A stretch of DNA of 64,000 bases from NCBI RefSeq assembly GCF_028649475.1, contig NZ_JAQSIP010000014.1, positions 18,848 to 82,847 on the forward strand, written 5' to 3'. The notes beneath the pieces are model-generated. The model was not told where the DNA came from, did no database searches, and saw nothing but the letters and a program-made list of their open reading frames with translations. The position numbers and the translations under genes are program-made. Below, piece by piece: positions 18,682 through 28,536 of this stretch. Source of the DNA: Curvibacter cyanobacteriorum. GTDB lineage: Bacteria > Pseudomonadota > Gammaproteobacteria > Burkholderiales > Burkholderiaceae_C. The stretch's first letter is position 1. Each line of letters begins with the position of its first letter.

Positions 18682-19644
18682 TCACTGGGGCTTGTTCAGG
18701 CCCAGTTTGTCGATCAACACCTTCTCGCGTGCCGAGGTGTCCTGGGCAAACTTCAGGTACTGCGCGCTGTCCATGTAGTTGGGCAGCATGTCGTAGCGGG
18801 CCAGGGCCTGCACGTAGCTGGGCTCCTCCATGGCCTTCTTGAAGGCGTCGTGCAGGCGCTTGACCACCTCGGGCGGGGTGCCCTTGGGCGCGGCAATGCC
18901 GAACGGCGAGTTCTGCACCAGGTCCAGCCCCAGTTCCTTGAGCGTGGGCGCATCGGGGAACTTGGCCAGGCGCTGGTCGCCCCAGGTGTTGAGGACACGC
19001 AGCTTGCCGGCCTCGACCTGCGGCGCAAAGCCGGTCGAATCCGCCGCGGCCATGACGTGCCCGCCCACCACCGCCTGCATCAGGTCGGCGCTGCCCTTGT
19101 AGGGGATGTGGCTCAGCTCGATGCCCAGCTTGTTGGCCACCAACTCCATGGTCAGGTGCGGGCTGGTCAGCGTGCCGGTGGAACCGAAGGTCAGCTTGCC
19201 CGGGTTGGCGCGCGCGTAGGCCACGAAATCGTTCCAGTTCTTGATCGGGCTGTCCGAGCGCACCACCAGGCCAAAGGCGTAGCCCGTGACGTTCAGCACG
19301 TAGCTGAGGTCCTTGAGCGGGTCCCAGGTCATCTTGGTGGTGTAGGGCATGCGGAACACGCCCAGCGGAATCTGCGCCAGCGTGTAGCCATCGGCCGGCG
19401 CGCTCTGCAAGCCCTGTGCGGGCAGGGTGCCACCGGCGCCGGGCTTGTTCTCGACGATCACGGCCTGGCCCAGGATCTTGGAGGCGTTCTCGGCCAGCGA
19501 GCGCATGGTGATGTCGGTCGGACCGCCCGCGGGAAAGGCAATCACCAGCTTGATGGGCTTGCTGGGAAAGGCTTGGGCCTGGGCGCCCAGGGCCGTCGCG
19601 GCCAGGGAAGCGGTGGCGAGTTGAATCAGTTGTCGTCTTTGCAC
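18682..19644 (-). CDS. Bug/TctC-family substrate-binding protein of a tripartite tricarboxylate transporter
   Basis: 320 residues starting at GTG, which gives the export signal (M)QRRQLIQLATASLAATALGAQAQA. An AGGAGA ribosome site lies about seven bases before this GTG, while an upstream GTG has none. The mature protein starts FPSKPIKLVIAFPAGGPTD, the diagnostic Bug motif, followed by VENKPGAGGT. Bug proteins bind carboxylates in the periplasm. No TctA/TctB membrane genes are in the window, so this is one of the orphan Bug genes common in Burkholderiales. The ligand cannot be told. Confidence 0.93.
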   Translation of the reverse strand: MQRRQLIQLATASLAATALGAQAQAFPSKPIKLVIAFPAGGPTDITMRSLAENASKILGQAVIVENKPGAGGTLPAQGLQSAPADGYTLAQIPLGVFRMPYTTKMTWDPLKDLSYVLNVTGYAFGLVVRSDSPIKNWNDFVAYARANPGKLTFGSTGTLTSPHLTMELVANKLGIELSHIPYKGSADLMQAVVGGHVMAAADSTGFAPQVEAGKLRVLNTWGDQRLAKFPDAPTLKELGLDLVQNSPFGIAAPKGTPPEVVKRLHDAFKKAMEEPSYVQALARYDMLPNYMDSAQYLKFAQDTSAREKVLIDKLGLNKPQ

Positions 19645-19784
19645 GGGGGGTCTCCTGAAATGGGTCGGCGCGCTCACGCTCAGCCGTGGGCCTGCGGGCG
19701 CTGAGTCCCCCGGTATACAAGCGCGTTCAAGCCGCCCCTGTCACCTGTGCGCCAAGCCCTACAGCGCGCTGGGCTTTGCCACCG

Positions 19785-19821
19785 CCAAGCCGCCGCCACG
19801 TGCAGTCACGCGGCGGCTTGG
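19785..19821 (-). terminator. Long hairpin after uvrA
   Basis: Perfect 12-bp arms CCAAGCCGCCGC/GCGGCGGCTTGG with a 13-base loop lie about 40 bases beyond the uvrA stop. There is no U tract, so it may stop transcription weakly or protect the mRNA end. The rest of the 219-base gap holds no gene. Confidence 0.5.
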
Positions 19822-19863
19822 ACCAGGCGCGGCCGGGGCCCACGGGCCCCGCCACGGTCTGGC

Positions 19864-22800
19864 TCAGGGCTTGCCGCGTGCCAGCACGGGCGCCAGGGCC
19901 CGACCGGTGTGGGTGCCGCGCTGCACCAGTCCCTCCGGGGTGGTGGCGGCGACGATGCGGCCGCCGTCCTTGCCTCCTTCCGGCCCCAGGTCGATCACCC
20001 AGTCGGCCTCGGCCATCACGTCGAGGTCGTGCTCGATCACCACCACGCTGTGGCCGCCATTGACCAGGCGGTGCAGCACATGGATGAGCTTTTCAACGTC
20101 GGCCATGTGCAGACCCACCGTGGGCTCGTCGAGCACATACAGGGTGTGCGGCGCCTTGTTGCCACGCCGGGTCACGTCGTCACGCACCTTGCTGAGTTCG
20201 GTCACCAGCTTGATGCGCTGGGCCTCACCGCCGCTGAGCGTCGGCGACGGCTGCCCCAAGGTCAGGTAGCCCAGGCCCACGTCCTTGAGCAGTTGCAGCG
20301 GGTGGCTGATGTTGGGCATGGAGGCGAAGAAATCGACCGCCTCGTCCACCTCCATCTGCAACACGTCGCCGATGCTCTTGCCGCGCCAGGTGACGGCCAA
20401 GGTCTCGGGGTTGAAGCGCGCACCGTGGCAGGTCTCGCAGGGCACCTTGACGTCGGGCAGGAAGCTCATTTCGATGGTGCGCACGCCCGCGCCTTCGCAG
20501 GCCGGGCAGCGGCCCTCGCCGGTGTTGAACGAGAAGCGCCCTGCCGCATAACCGCGCGCCTTGGCCTCCAGGGTTTCGGCGAACAGCTTGCGGATGGTGT
20601 CCCAGAAACCGATGTAGGTCGCCGGGCAGCTGCGCGGGGTTTTGCCGATGGGGGTCTGGTCCACCTCGAGCACCCGGTCCACCGACTCGTAGCCGGTGAC
20701 GCCGCTGCAGCCCACACGCGGCGGCAGGCGGCCCTCGGCCAGCGCGGTGCGCCCGGCCTGGGTGCTGCGCAGGGCCACCAGGGCCTGCACATTGGTCAGC
20801 AGCACATCGCGCGCCAGCGTGGACTTGCCCGACCCGGACACCCCGGTCACGGCCACCAGTCGCTTGAGCGGCACTTGCACCGTCACGTTGGCCAGGTTGT
20901 GCAGCTGGGCGCCCGCGACGCTGAGCCACTGGCCGCCCTCGGGCTCGGACAGCACCGGCCGGCGCGGCGCCAGCGGGTGGCGCATGGCGTCGCGCAGGTA
21001 GCGGCCGGTGACCGACTCGGCGCACGCGCCAATCTGCTCGGCCGAGCCCTGGGCCACCAGGCGGCCCCCGCGCTTGCCCGCGCTGGGCCCGATGTCGATG
21101 ATGTGGTCGGCGTGGCGGATGGTGTCCTCGTCGTGCTCCACCACCACCAGGGTGTTGCCCTTGTCGCTGAGGCTTTGCAGGGCCTTGAGCAGGATCTGGT
21201 TGTCGCGCGGGTGCAGGCCAATGGTCGGCTCGTCGAGCACGTAGCACACGCCCTGCAGGTTGCTGCCCAGCTGGGCGGCCAGGCGAATGCGCTGCGCTTC
21301 ACCGCCGCTGAGCGTCGGGGCGCCCCGGTCCAGCGTCAGGTAACCCAGGCCCACTTCGTCGAGGAAGTCGAGCCGGCTCTTGATCTCGGGGATCAGGTCG
21401 CGCGCGATGTCGCGCTCCCGCTGACTGAGCTCGTCCACCAGGGACAGCGACTCGATCCACTGCCGCACCTCGAGCACCGACAGGCGCGCCGTGTCGGTGA
21501 TGCCGACGCGGGCGAACTTGACCGCCCGCGCCACCGCGTTGAGGCGGGTGCCCTCGCAGGTGGGACAGGCCTCGTCGACCAGGTCCTCCACCTCGGGTTC
21601 GGCAAAGGTTTGCTCGCGGCCCTTCTGGTCGTCGTCGCGCACCGAGTCATCGAGTGCCTTGCGTTGCTCCTTGCTCAGCCGCACCCCGGTGCCAACGCAG
21701 TCGGGGCACCAGCCGTGCTTGCTGTTGTAGCTGAACAGGCGCGGGTCGAGCTCGGCGTAGCTGGTGCTGCACACCGGGCAGGCGCGCTTGGTGCTGTATT
21801 GGGTGAGGCGACCGATGGCGGCGGTCGAACGCCCCTCCTCCATCGCCGCCTGCAGACCATCGAGTTCGCTGAGCACATGCAGCACGCCCTTGCCCAGGTC
21901 CAGCGCGGTGGCCAGGCCGCTGCGCAGCTGCGCTTCGGTTTCGGGCTGCACGCGCAGGCTGAGCACGGGCAGCTCGATGGTGTGTTCCTTGAAGCGGTCG
22001 ATGCGCGGGAAGCCGGTCGTCGGCAGGAACTGCCCATCCACCCGCAGGTGGGTGTAGCCCCGCGGGCGGGCCCAGTCGGCCAGCTCGGTGTAGACACCCT
22101 TGCGGTTGATCACCAGCGGCGCCAGCAAACCAATGTGCTGACCGCGGAACTGCCTCATCAACTGGGCCACGATGCTGTCCAGCGTCTGCGGTTGCACCGC
22201 GGCGCCGTCGTGCACGCAATGCTGCACGCCGAGCTTGACGTAGAGCAGGCGCAGGAAGTGCCAGACCTCGGTGGTGGTGCCGACGGTGGACTTGCGGCCC
22301 CCGCGCGACAGGCGCTGCTCGATCGCCACGGTGGGCGGGATGCCATAGACCGCGTCCACCTCGGGCCGCCCCGCGGGCTGCACGATGCTGCGCGCGTAGG
22401 CGTTGAGGCTTTCGAGGTAGCGGCGCTGGCCTTCGTTGAACAGGATGTCGAAGGCCAGCGTCGACTTGCCCGAGCCGCTGACCCCGGTGACCACGCTGAA
22501 CTTGCCGCGCGGGATGTCGACCGTCAGGCCCTTGAGGTTGTGCTCGCGCGCGTTGACGATCTGGATCGCGTCGGCCCCGTGCGCGGGCGCCTGGCGCCGG
22601 GCACGGACCAGGGTCTGCAGCGGCACGCCCTCGGCCACCGCGTGGGCGCCCAGGCCCATGCTGCGGTCGTACTCGCGCAGGGCCTGGCCGGTGTGCGAGC
22701 TGGGGTGGGCGCGCACGTCATCGGGCGTGCCTTCGGCCACGATCAGGCCGCCGCCGTCGCCGCCTTCGGGGCCCAGGTCGATCAGCCAGTCACTGGCGCG

Positions 22801-25611
22801 GATGACGTCGAGGTTGTGCTCGATCACCAGCAGCGAATGCCCGGCCTCGAGCAGCTTGCGCAGCGCGCGCATCAGCTTGGCAATGTCATCAAAATGCAGG
22901 CCGGTGGTGGGCTCGTCGAACAGGAAGAGCGTGCCTTTGCGCGCCACCGGCTGGCGGCTGCTGCTGCCGTTCTTGGCGGCTTCCGCCAAGAAGCCGGCCA
23001 GCTTGAGGCGCTGCGCCTCGCCGCCCGACAGCGTGGGCACGGGCTGGCCCAGCTTGACGTACTCCAGGCCCACATCCACGATGGGCTGCAGCGCGCGCAG
23101 CACCTCGCGGTCGGCAGCAAACAGGCGCGCGGCCTCGCTGACGGTCAGGTCCAGCACCTCGGCCACGCTGAGGCTGCGGCCGCCGCGTTCGACCTTGACC
23201 TCCAGGATCTCGGGCCGGTAGCGCTGGCCGTCGCAGTCCTGGCAGCGCAGGTAGACGTCGGACAGGAACTGCATCTCGACGTGCTCGAAGCCCGAGCCAC
23301 CGCAGGTCGGGCAGCGCCCGTCGCCGCTGTTGAAGCTGAACTTGCTGGCGGTGTAGCTGCGCTCGCGGGCCAGCGGCGCGGTGGCGAAAATCTCACGGAT
23401 CGCGTCCCAGGCGCCCACGTAGCTGACCGGGTTGGAGCGCGCGGTCTTGCCGATCGGCGACTGGTCGACGAACACCACCTCGCTGAGGTGGTCGGCGCCC
23501 AGCAGGCGGTCGTGCAGGCCCGGGGTTTCGGTGGCTTTGCCAAAGTGGCGCAGCAGGGCCGGCGCCAGCACGTCCTGGATCAGCGACGACTTGCCCGAAC
23601 CCGACACGCCGGTCACACAGACCAGGCGCTGCAAGGGGATCTCGACCGAGAGGTTGCGCAGGTTGTGCTCGCGCGCGCCTTCCAGGATCAGGCGCGGCGT
23701 GTTGTCCGTGACCAGGCGCTGAAAGCCCAGGCTGACCTGTTTGCGCGCGCCCAGGTACTGGCCGGTCAGGGTGTCGGCGCGGCGCAGGTCGTCGGTGCTG
23801 CCATCGAACACGATCTGGCCACCGCGCTCGCCCGGGCCCGGTCCCATGTCGATCATGCGGTCGGCCGCCAGCATGACGGCCGGGTCGTGCTCGACCACCA
23901 CCAGGGTGTTGCCCGCGTCACGCAGGCGGTGCATGGCCTCGGTGATGCGGTTCATGTCGCGCGGGTGCAGGCCGATGCTGGGTTCGTCGAGCACAAACAG
24001 GGTGTTGACCAGCGAGGTGCCCAGCGCCGTGGTCAGGTTGATGCGCTGCACCTCGCCGCCCGACAAGGTGCGGCTTTGCCGGTCCAGCGTCAGGTAGCCA
24101 ATGCCCACGTCGCACAGGTAACGCAGGCGGGTGGTGATCTCGTCGTACAGCAGCTTGAGGGCCTGGATCTCACCGTCCGCGCCGGTGCCGGGCTGCGGCA
24201 GGTGCAGGGCGTCAAAAAAGCGCCGCAGGCGGTCCAGCGGCAGCAGCATCAGGTCGTGCAGACACAGACCGGGCAAGGCCTCGAGCTGCTCACGCTGCCA
24301 GGCCACCCCGGCCGGCATGAAGCGCTGGTCCGGCGCCAGCACGGCGTCGGCGGCCTCGCGCGAACCCAGGCGCCACAGCAGGCTTTCGGTCTTCAGGCGC
24401 GCACCGGCACAGGCGCCGCAGGGGGTGTAGCTGCGGTACTTGGACAGCAGCACCCGGATGTGCATCTTGTAGCTCTTGGTCTCCAGGTACTCAAAGAAGC
24501 GCTTGACGCCATACCAGTGCTGGTTCCACTTGCCGTTCCAGTTGGGCGAGCCCTGGATGACCCACTGCTGCTGCTCGGGGGTCAGCTTGTACCAGGGGGT
24601 GTCGCGCGGGATGCCCGCGGTCTCGGCGTGGCGCATCAGGTCGTCCTGGCACTCGGCCCAGGCCGGGGTCTGCATCGGCTTGATGGCGCCAGCGCGCAGG
24701 GTCAGCTTGTCGTTCGGGATCACCAGGCCGTAGTCAACCCCGATCACGCGACCAAAGCCACGGCAGGTCTCGCAGGCGCCCACCGCCGAGTTGAAGGAGA
24801 AGGCCGACGGAATCGGCTCGCTGTAGCGCAGATCGCTGTCGGGGCAGTGCAGCCCGGTCGAGTAGCGCCAGAGTTCCGGCTCGGCTTCGCCCTGGACGGC
24901 ATAGACATTGAGGCGCCCGCTGCCGCGCTTGAGCGCGGTTTCAATGGCTTCGATGGCGCGGGCCTTCTCGACCGTGCCGACGCGGAAGCGGTCGGCCACC
25001 ACATCGAGCAGCTTGCGTGGCCCGCTGGGGGTGGCCACCTCGCGCTCGGCCTGCACCCGGGTGAAACCACTGGCCGACAGCCACTGTTCGACCTCCTCGG
25101 CGCTGGTGCCCGCGGGCAGCTCGACCGGGAAGGTCAACACCAGGCGCGGCTCCTGGCCGTCCACCGCCTGGGCCTGGGCGCGCTCGCGCAGCTGGCTGTA
25201 GACGGTCTCGGGCGAGTCGTGGCGCACCGGCTGGGCGGTCTGGCGGTCAAACAGCTGGGCCGCGCGCGCAAACAGCAGCTTCAGGTGGTCGTTGAGCTCG
25301 GTCATCGTGCCCACCGTGGAGCGCGAGCTGCGCACCGGGTTGGTCTGGTCGATGGCGATCGCCGGCGGCACCCCCTCGACCCGGTCCACCGCGGGCTTGT
25401 CCATGCGGTCCAGGAACTGGCGCGCGTAGGCCGAGAAGGTCTCGACGTAGCGGCGCTGCCCCTCGGCGTACAGGGTGTCAAAGACCAGGCTGGACTTGCC
25501 CGATCCGCTGGGCCCGGTGACCACGGTCAGTTCACCCGTGCGGATGTCCAGATCAAGGTTCTTGAGGTTGTGCTGGCGGGCGCCGCGGATTTTGATCAGT
25601 CCCTGGGTCAT
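19864..25611 (-). CDS. uvrA: Double-length excinuclease ABC subunit A (two fused UvrA copies)
   Basis: UvrA finds helix-distorting DNA damage and loads UvrB. This gene encodes 1915 residues, about twice the canonical 940-950. It contains four Walker A motifs, at about residues 33-40 (GPSGSGKS), 667 (GVSGSGKS), 1043 and 1590. Four ABC signatures TLSGGE(V/A)QR fall near 513, 859, 1431 and 1789. Each half has its CPxC..C zinc module ([16 protein letters not shown] in the first, [16 protein letters not shown] in the second). The two halves join at about residues 960-1015. Large fused UvrA paralogues are known in Burkholderiales; whether it replaces or supplements a normal UvrA is not visible. There is no frame break. 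Confidence 0.95.
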   Translation of the reverse strand: MTQGLIKIRGARQHNLKNLDLDIRTGELTVVTGPSGSGKSSLVFDTLYAEGQRRYVETFSAYARQFLDRMDKPAVDRVEGVPPAIAIDQTNPVRSSRSTVGTMTELNDHLKLLFARAAQLFDRQTAQPVRHDSPETVYSQLRERAQAQAVDGQEPRLVLTFPVELPAGTSAEEVEQWLSASGFTRVQAEREVATPSGPRKLLDVVADRFRVGTVEKARAIEAIETALKRGSGRLNVYAVQGEAEPELWRYSTGLHCPDSDLRYSEPIPSAFSFNSAVGACETCRGFGRVIGVDYGLVIPNDKLTLRAGAIKPMQTPAWAECQDDLMRHAETAGIPRDTPWYKLTPEQQQWVIQGSPNWNGKWNQHWYGVKRFFEYLETKSYKMHIRVLLSKYRSYTPCGACAGARLKTESLLWRLGSREAADAVLAPDQRFMPAGVAWQREQLEALPGLCLHDLMLLPLDRLRRFFDALHLPQPGTGADGEIQALKLLYDEITTRLRYLCDVGIGYLTLDRQSRTLSGGEVQRINLTTALGTSLVNTLFVLDEPSIGLHPRDMNRITEAMHRLRDAGNTLVVVEHDPAVMLAADRMIDMGPGPGERGGQIVFDGSTDDLRRADTLTGQYLGARKQVSLGFQRLVTDNTPRLILEGAREHNLRNLSVEIPLQRLVCVTGVSGSGKSSLIQDVLAPALLRHFGKATETPGLHDRLLGADHLSEVVFVDQSPIGKTARSNPVSYVGAWDAIREIFATAPLARERSYTASKFSFNSGDGRCPTCGGSGFEHVEMQFLSDVYLRCQDCDGQRYRPEILEVKVERGGRSLSVAEVLDLTVSEAARLFAADREVLRALQPIVDVGLEYVKLGQPVPTLSGGEAQRLKLAGFLAEAAKNGSSSRQPVARKGTLFLFDEPTTGLHFDDIAKLMRALRKLLEAGHSLLVIEHNLDVIRASDWLIDLGPEGGDGGGLIVAEGTPDDVRAHPSSHTGQALREYDRSMGLGAHAVAEGVPLQTLVRARRQAPAHGADAIQIVNAREHNLKGLTVDIPRGKFSVVTGVSGSGKSTLAFDILFNEGQRRYLESLNAYARSIVQPAGRPEVDAVYGIPPTVAIEQRLSRGGRKSTVGTTTEVWHFLRLLYVKLGVQHCVHDGAAVQPQTLDSIVAQLMRQFRGQHIGLLAPLVINRKGVYTELADWARPRGYTHLRVDGQFLPTTGFPRIDRFKEHTIELPVLSLRVQPETEAQLRSGLATALDLGKGVLHVLSELDGLQAAMEEGRSTAAIGRLTQYSTKRACPVCSTSYAELDPRLFSYNSKHGWCPDCVGTGVRLSKEQRKALDDSVRDDDQKGREQTFAEPEVEDLVDEACPTCEGTRLNAVARAVKFARVGITDTARLSVLEVRQWIESLSLVDELSQRERDIARDLIPEIKSRLDFLDEVGLGYLTLDRGAPTLSGGEAQRIRLAAQLGSNLQGVCYVLDEPTIGLHPRDNQILLKALQSLSDKGNTLVVVEHDEDTIRHADHIIDIGPSAGKRGGRLVAQGSAEQIGACAESVTGRYLRDAMRHPLAPRRPVLSEPEGGQWLSVAGAQLHNLANVTVQVPLKRLVAVTGVSGSGKSTLARDVLLTNVQALVALRSTQAGRTALAEGRLPPRVGCSGVTGYESVDRVLEVDQTPIGKTPRSCPATYIGFWDTIRKLFAETLEAKARGYAAGRFSFNTGEGRCPACEGAGVRTIEMSFLPDVKVPCETCHGARFNPETLAVTWRGKSIGDVLQMEVDEAVDFFASMPNISHPLQLLKDVGLGYLTLGQPSPTLSGGEAQRIKLVTELSKVRDDVTRRGNKAPHTLYVLDEPTVGLHMADVEKLIHVLHRLVNGGHSVVVIEHDLDVMAEADWVIDLGPEGGKDGGRIVAATTPEGLVQRGTHTGRALAPVLARGKP

Positions 25612-25617
25612 GTGCTG

Positions 25618-25699
25618 CTCGATTCGGGTGGAGGCAGAGCATTTTAGGCAGCGCCCCCTGACTGCCGGCCCCACCGGTCGCAATGCCCCTCGATTCGAG
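25618..25699 (-). promoter_or_regulatory. Putative uvrA promoter region with repeated CTCGATTCG element
   Basis: A TAAAAT box on the minus strand (25646-25641) could be the -10 for uvrA, giving a leader of about 25 bases. The plus-strand element CTCGATTCG occurs at 25618-25626 and again as the near-palindrome CTCGATTCGAG at 25689-25699, so two copies bracket the box. No LexA-type CTGT(N8)ACAG site is visible. Confidence 0.35.
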
Positions 25700-25718
25700 T
25701 CACTGAGCCGCAGCGCCC

Positions 25719-25754
25719 AAAAAAATGCCCCGGCACCACCCAAGGTGGCCGGGG
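25719..25754 (-). terminator. Rho-independent terminator after the 77-residue gene
   Basis: On the minus strand CCCCGGCCACC pairs with GGTGGTGCCGGGG around a three-base loop, with a small mismatch. A T-rich run (ATTTTTTT) follows. It separates the small membrane-protein gene from uvrA. Confidence 0.85.
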
Positions 25755-25774
25755 CGGGCGCAGTCGAGCGCGGC

Positions 25775-26008
25775 TTACTTGGCGGCCGGGGCGGTGGCGT
25801 CCGCGGCAGGCGCGGCCGGGGCCGCGGTGGTCGGCGTGCCCGCAGCCGCCGGGGCAGCAGCCGGGGCCGCCGGCGCGTGTGCCGGCTCGGCCGCATGGGT
25901 GTCACCGCCGTGCTTTTCGCCCCCCATGTCCAGGCTGTCGCCGCCCTTCATGATCACAAACATGGCCACCGCAGCAAAGGCAATGAAAGCCACCAGAATT
26001 TTCCACAT
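25775..26008 (-). CDS. Small single-helix membrane protein with Ala/Pro-rich tail
   Basis: 77 residues. An N-terminal membrane helix ([20 protein letters not shown]) is followed by a short His/Gly/Asp region ([20 protein letters not shown]) and a low-complexity Ala/Pro/Thr tail. A GGAGA ribosome site lies seven bases before the ATG and a proper terminator follows the stop, so it is a real expressed unit. I do not recognise a characterised family. The tail probably projects into the periplasm. Confidence 0.75.
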   Translation of the reverse strand: MWKILVAFIAFAAVAMFVIMKGGDSLDMGGEKHGGDTHAAEPAHAPAAPAAAPAAAGTPTTAAPAAPAADATAPAAK

Positions 26009-26072
26009 GATTGAATCTCCAACTCGATCTTCTGATTGAACAGACAGGCCACGGGTGACATACCGGTGGCGC

Positions 26073-26117
26073 CATTCAAGCCAGCGGCCGGCAGGGGCCC
26101 AGCCGCTGGCTTGAATG
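26073..26117. repeat. Perfect 16-bp inverted repeat
   Basis: CATTCAAGCCAGCGGC and its exact complement GCCGCTGGCTTGAATG are separated by 13 bases. The repeat lies between the transporter stop and the start of the 77-residue gene. It could form a strong mRNA hairpin terminating or stabilising the transporter message. There is no T run on either side. Confidence 0.85.
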
Positions 26118-26179
26118 GGCGGGTGGCCAGGCCACCCGCTGGGGGACCGGACTGCAGGGCAGCCCGGTCGGGTTCAAGG

Positions 26180-27844
26180 TCAGTCGCCGGCGTAGATGTC
26201 GACGTCCTTGGTTTCACGCACGAACAGCAGACCAATGACCAGGGTCACGGCGGCGATCACGATCGGGTACCAGAGGCCGTAGTACATGTTGCCGTTCTGC
26301 GCCACCATCGCGAAGCTGATGGTCGGCAGCAGGCCACCGAACCAGCCGTTGCCGATGTGGTACGGCAAGCTCATCGAGGTGTAGCGGATGCGGGTCGGGA
26401 ACAGTTCCACCAGCATGGCGGCGATCGGGCCGTAGACCATGGTCACATAGATCACCAGCACCGTCAGGATGGCGACGATGGTGAACTTGTCCACCTTGGC
26501 CGGGTCGGCCTTGCTGGGGTAGCCAGCGGCCTTGAGGGCTTCGGACACTTCCTTCTTGAAGGCGGCAATTGACTTGGCGCTGGCCTCGTCGAACTTGTAG
26601 TTCACGACCGTACCCACCGGGGCCACGATTTCCTTGTCGCCAATCTTGACCTTGGCGGGGCCGGCGGCGGCAGCGACCTGGTTGTCGTAGCTGACCGAGT
26701 TCTGGGCCAGGAAACGCTTGGCGATGTCGCAGGACTTGTAGAAGTCGATCTCACGCGCCACCGGGTTGCCCTGGAAGGAGCAGTCACCCGCGGCAGCGGT
26801 CACCACGATCTGGTTCTTCACTTGGGCCGCGGCCAGGTCGGGGTTGGCGGCATTGGTCAGCGCCTTGAACAGCGGGAAGTAGGTCACCGCGGCAAGCAGC
26901 ATGCCGGCCAGGATAATAGGCTTGCGACCGATGCGGTCCGACAGGGCACCAAAGACCACGAAGAACGGGGTACCGATCAGCAGCGACACGGCCACCAGGA
27001 TGTTGGCGGTGGCGCCGTCGACCTTCAGCACGCTGGTCAGGAAGAACAGCGCATAGAACTGACCCGTGTACCACACCACGGCTTGGCCAGCGACCAGACC
27101 GAACAGGGCCAGGATCACGACCTTGAGGTTCTTCCATTGGCCGAAGGCTTCGGTCAGCGGGGCCTTGGAGGTCTTGCCTTCAGCCTTCATCTTCTTGAAG
27201 GCCGGCGATTCGTTCATCGACAGGCGGATGAACACCGAGATGCCCAGCAGCAGGATGGACACCAGGAACGGGATGCGCCAGCCCCAGTCGGCGAAGGCGG
27301 CTTCACCGATCACCGTGCGGGTGCCCAGGATCACCATCAGCGACAGGAACAGGCCCAGGGTCGCGGTGGTCTGGATCCAGGCCGTGTACGCGCCACGCTG
27401 ACCGTGCGGTGCGTGCTCGGCCACGTAGGTGGCGGCACCGCCGTATTCACCGCCGAGCGCCAGGCCTTGCAGCATGCGCAGTGCGATCAGGATGATCGGC
27501 GCGGCCACACCGATGGTGGCGTAAGACGGCAGCACACCCACAATGAAGGTCGACAGGCCCATCAGCAAGATGGTCACCAGGAAGGTGTACTTGCGGCCAA
27601 TCATGTCGCCCAGGCGGCCAAACACCAGCGCGCCGAAGGGGCGCACGATGAAGCCCGCGGCAAACGCCAGCAGCGCGAAGATGAACGCCGCGCTCGGGTC
27701 GAGGCCCGAGAAGAATTGCTTGGCGATGATCGCCGCCAGCGATCCATACAGATAAAAGTCGTACCACTCGAATACGGTGCCGAGCGAGGAAGCGAAGATG
27801 ACCTTCTTTTCTTCCGCGGTCATGGGCCTGGGTGCAGCTGCCAT
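26180..27844 (-). CDS. MHS-family MFS transporter with a large loop insert
   Basis: 554 residues, whereas metabolite:H+ symporters of this family usually have 430-450. The N-terminal half is typical: SSLGTVFEWYDFYLYGSLA, the loop 2-3 motif FGRLGDMIGRKYT, and RMLQGLALGGEYGGAATYVAEHAP. A second GRK motif (DRIGRKPIILAG) follows helix 8. About 110-120 extra residues lie between the helix around MLLAAVTYFPLF and the one at TIVAILTVLVIYVT. They include two cysteines (GDCSF, KSCDI) and a beta-rich segment. The substrate is probably an organic acid. The second ATG was chosen because GGAGA sits five bases upstream. Confidence 0.92.
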   Translation of the reverse strand: MAAAPRPMTAEEKKVIFASSLGTVFEWYDFYLYGSLAAIIAKQFFSGLDPSAAFIFALLAFAAGFIVRPFGALVFGRLGDMIGRKYTFLVTILLMGLSTFIVGVLPSYATIGVAAPIILIALRMLQGLALGGEYGGAATYVAEHAPHGQRGAYTAWIQTTATLGLFLSLMVILGTRTVIGEAAFADWGWRIPFLVSILLLGISVFIRLSMNESPAFKKMKAEGKTSKAPLTEAFGQWKNLKVVILALFGLVAGQAVVWYTGQFYALFFLTSVLKVDGATANILVAVSLLIGTPFFVVFGALSDRIGRKPIILAGMLLAAVTYFPLFKALTNAANPDLAAAQVKNQIVVTAAAGDCSFQGNPVAREIDFYKSCDIAKRFLAQNSVSYDNQVAAAAGPAKVKIGDKEIVAPVGTVVNYKFDEASAKSIAAFKKEVSEALKAAGYPSKADPAKVDKFTIVAILTVLVIYVTMVYGPIAAMLVELFPTRIRYTSMSLPYHIGNGWFGGLLPTISFAMVAQNGNMYYGLWYPIVIAAVTLVIGLLFVRETKDVDIYAGD

Positions 27845-28227
27845 GGTTGTCTCCATTTGGGTTTGTGTTGTGCGACACGTGACGCCTTGTGTCGGTGTCG
27901 ACTATCAAAACCTTCGCTGACCGTTGGCTGACAAAAAGGGCCCGTTCCGGGGGGTTTGGGGCCCAAATCGCGCGGCTCAGTGTTTGTACCGATAGGGCTT
28001 TCTCTAGGCCCCGGATTTGTCTCAATTTACAAATTGACAAACATCAATAACTGCTCTGCAACCCGCATGGACATTGGGTTTCGTCGTTTTTAAAGGCCAG
28101 CGCAAGGGGATTCCTTATCCCTAACTTACGTAAGGACTTGGTCAGCCCCCCTGCCCACAATCAAAGCGCCAAGACAGTGCCTGCCGGCTGTCCCTGACAC
28201 CCGATCCACCCTCTGGAGAGAGACATC
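27845..28227. promoter_or_regulatory. Divergent control region between the MHS transporter and the acetate-uptake operon
   Basis: No gene in these 383 bases. A 16-bp dyad TCAATTT-AC-AAATTGA (28022-28037) flanks a TTGACA hexamer (28034-28039), which could be a -35 for the plus-strand operon, though the matching -10 is poor. A perfect 10-bp palindrome CTTACGTAAG (28125-28134) lies about 95 bases before the DUF485 start. Both dyads are candidate operators. The poor -10 suggests activator dependence. Confidence 0.5.
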
Positions 28228-28536
28228 ATGAGCGACCCCATCGTCGACAAGATAAAAAGCAACCCCAAGTACCAGACGCTGCAGAAAAAACGCAACGGTC
28301 TGGGTTTTCTGCTGACCGTGCTGATGCTGGTCGTTTACTACGGCTACATCGCACTGATTGCCTTCAACAAACCCTTCCTCGCGCAACCTGTGGGCGCCGG
28401 CGTGACCTCGCTGGGCATCCCCATCGGCATGGGCGTGATCGTCTTCACCATCATCATCACGGGCATCTATGTGAAGCGCGCCAACGGCGAGTTTGACGAG
28501 CTGACCAAGGACATCCTGAAGGACGCCAACTCATGA
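28228..28536 (+). CDS. DUF485 membrane protein (YjcH-like), partner of ActP
   Basis: 102 residues with two membrane helices ([21 protein letters not shown] and [19 protein letters not shown]) and charged ends. DUF485 proteins are almost always encoded just before acetate symporters of the SSS family and may be small subunits or assembly factors. A GGAGAGAG ribosome site precedes the ATG. The stop overlaps the actP start (ATGA), so translation is coupled. Confidence 0.93.
   Translation: MSDPIVDKIKSNPKYQTLQKKRNGLGFLLTVLMLVVYYGYIALIAFNKPFLAQPVGAGVTSLGIPIGMGVIVFTIIITGIYVKRANGEFDELTKDILKDANS

Noticed and set aside
19747..25647. A 1966-codon open frame on the plus strand, opposite uvrA
   Set aside because: It is antisense to a fully motif-supported gene. 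Its His/Gln/Gly/Ala-rich translation is the product expected from the complementary strand of high-GC codons and shows no domain.
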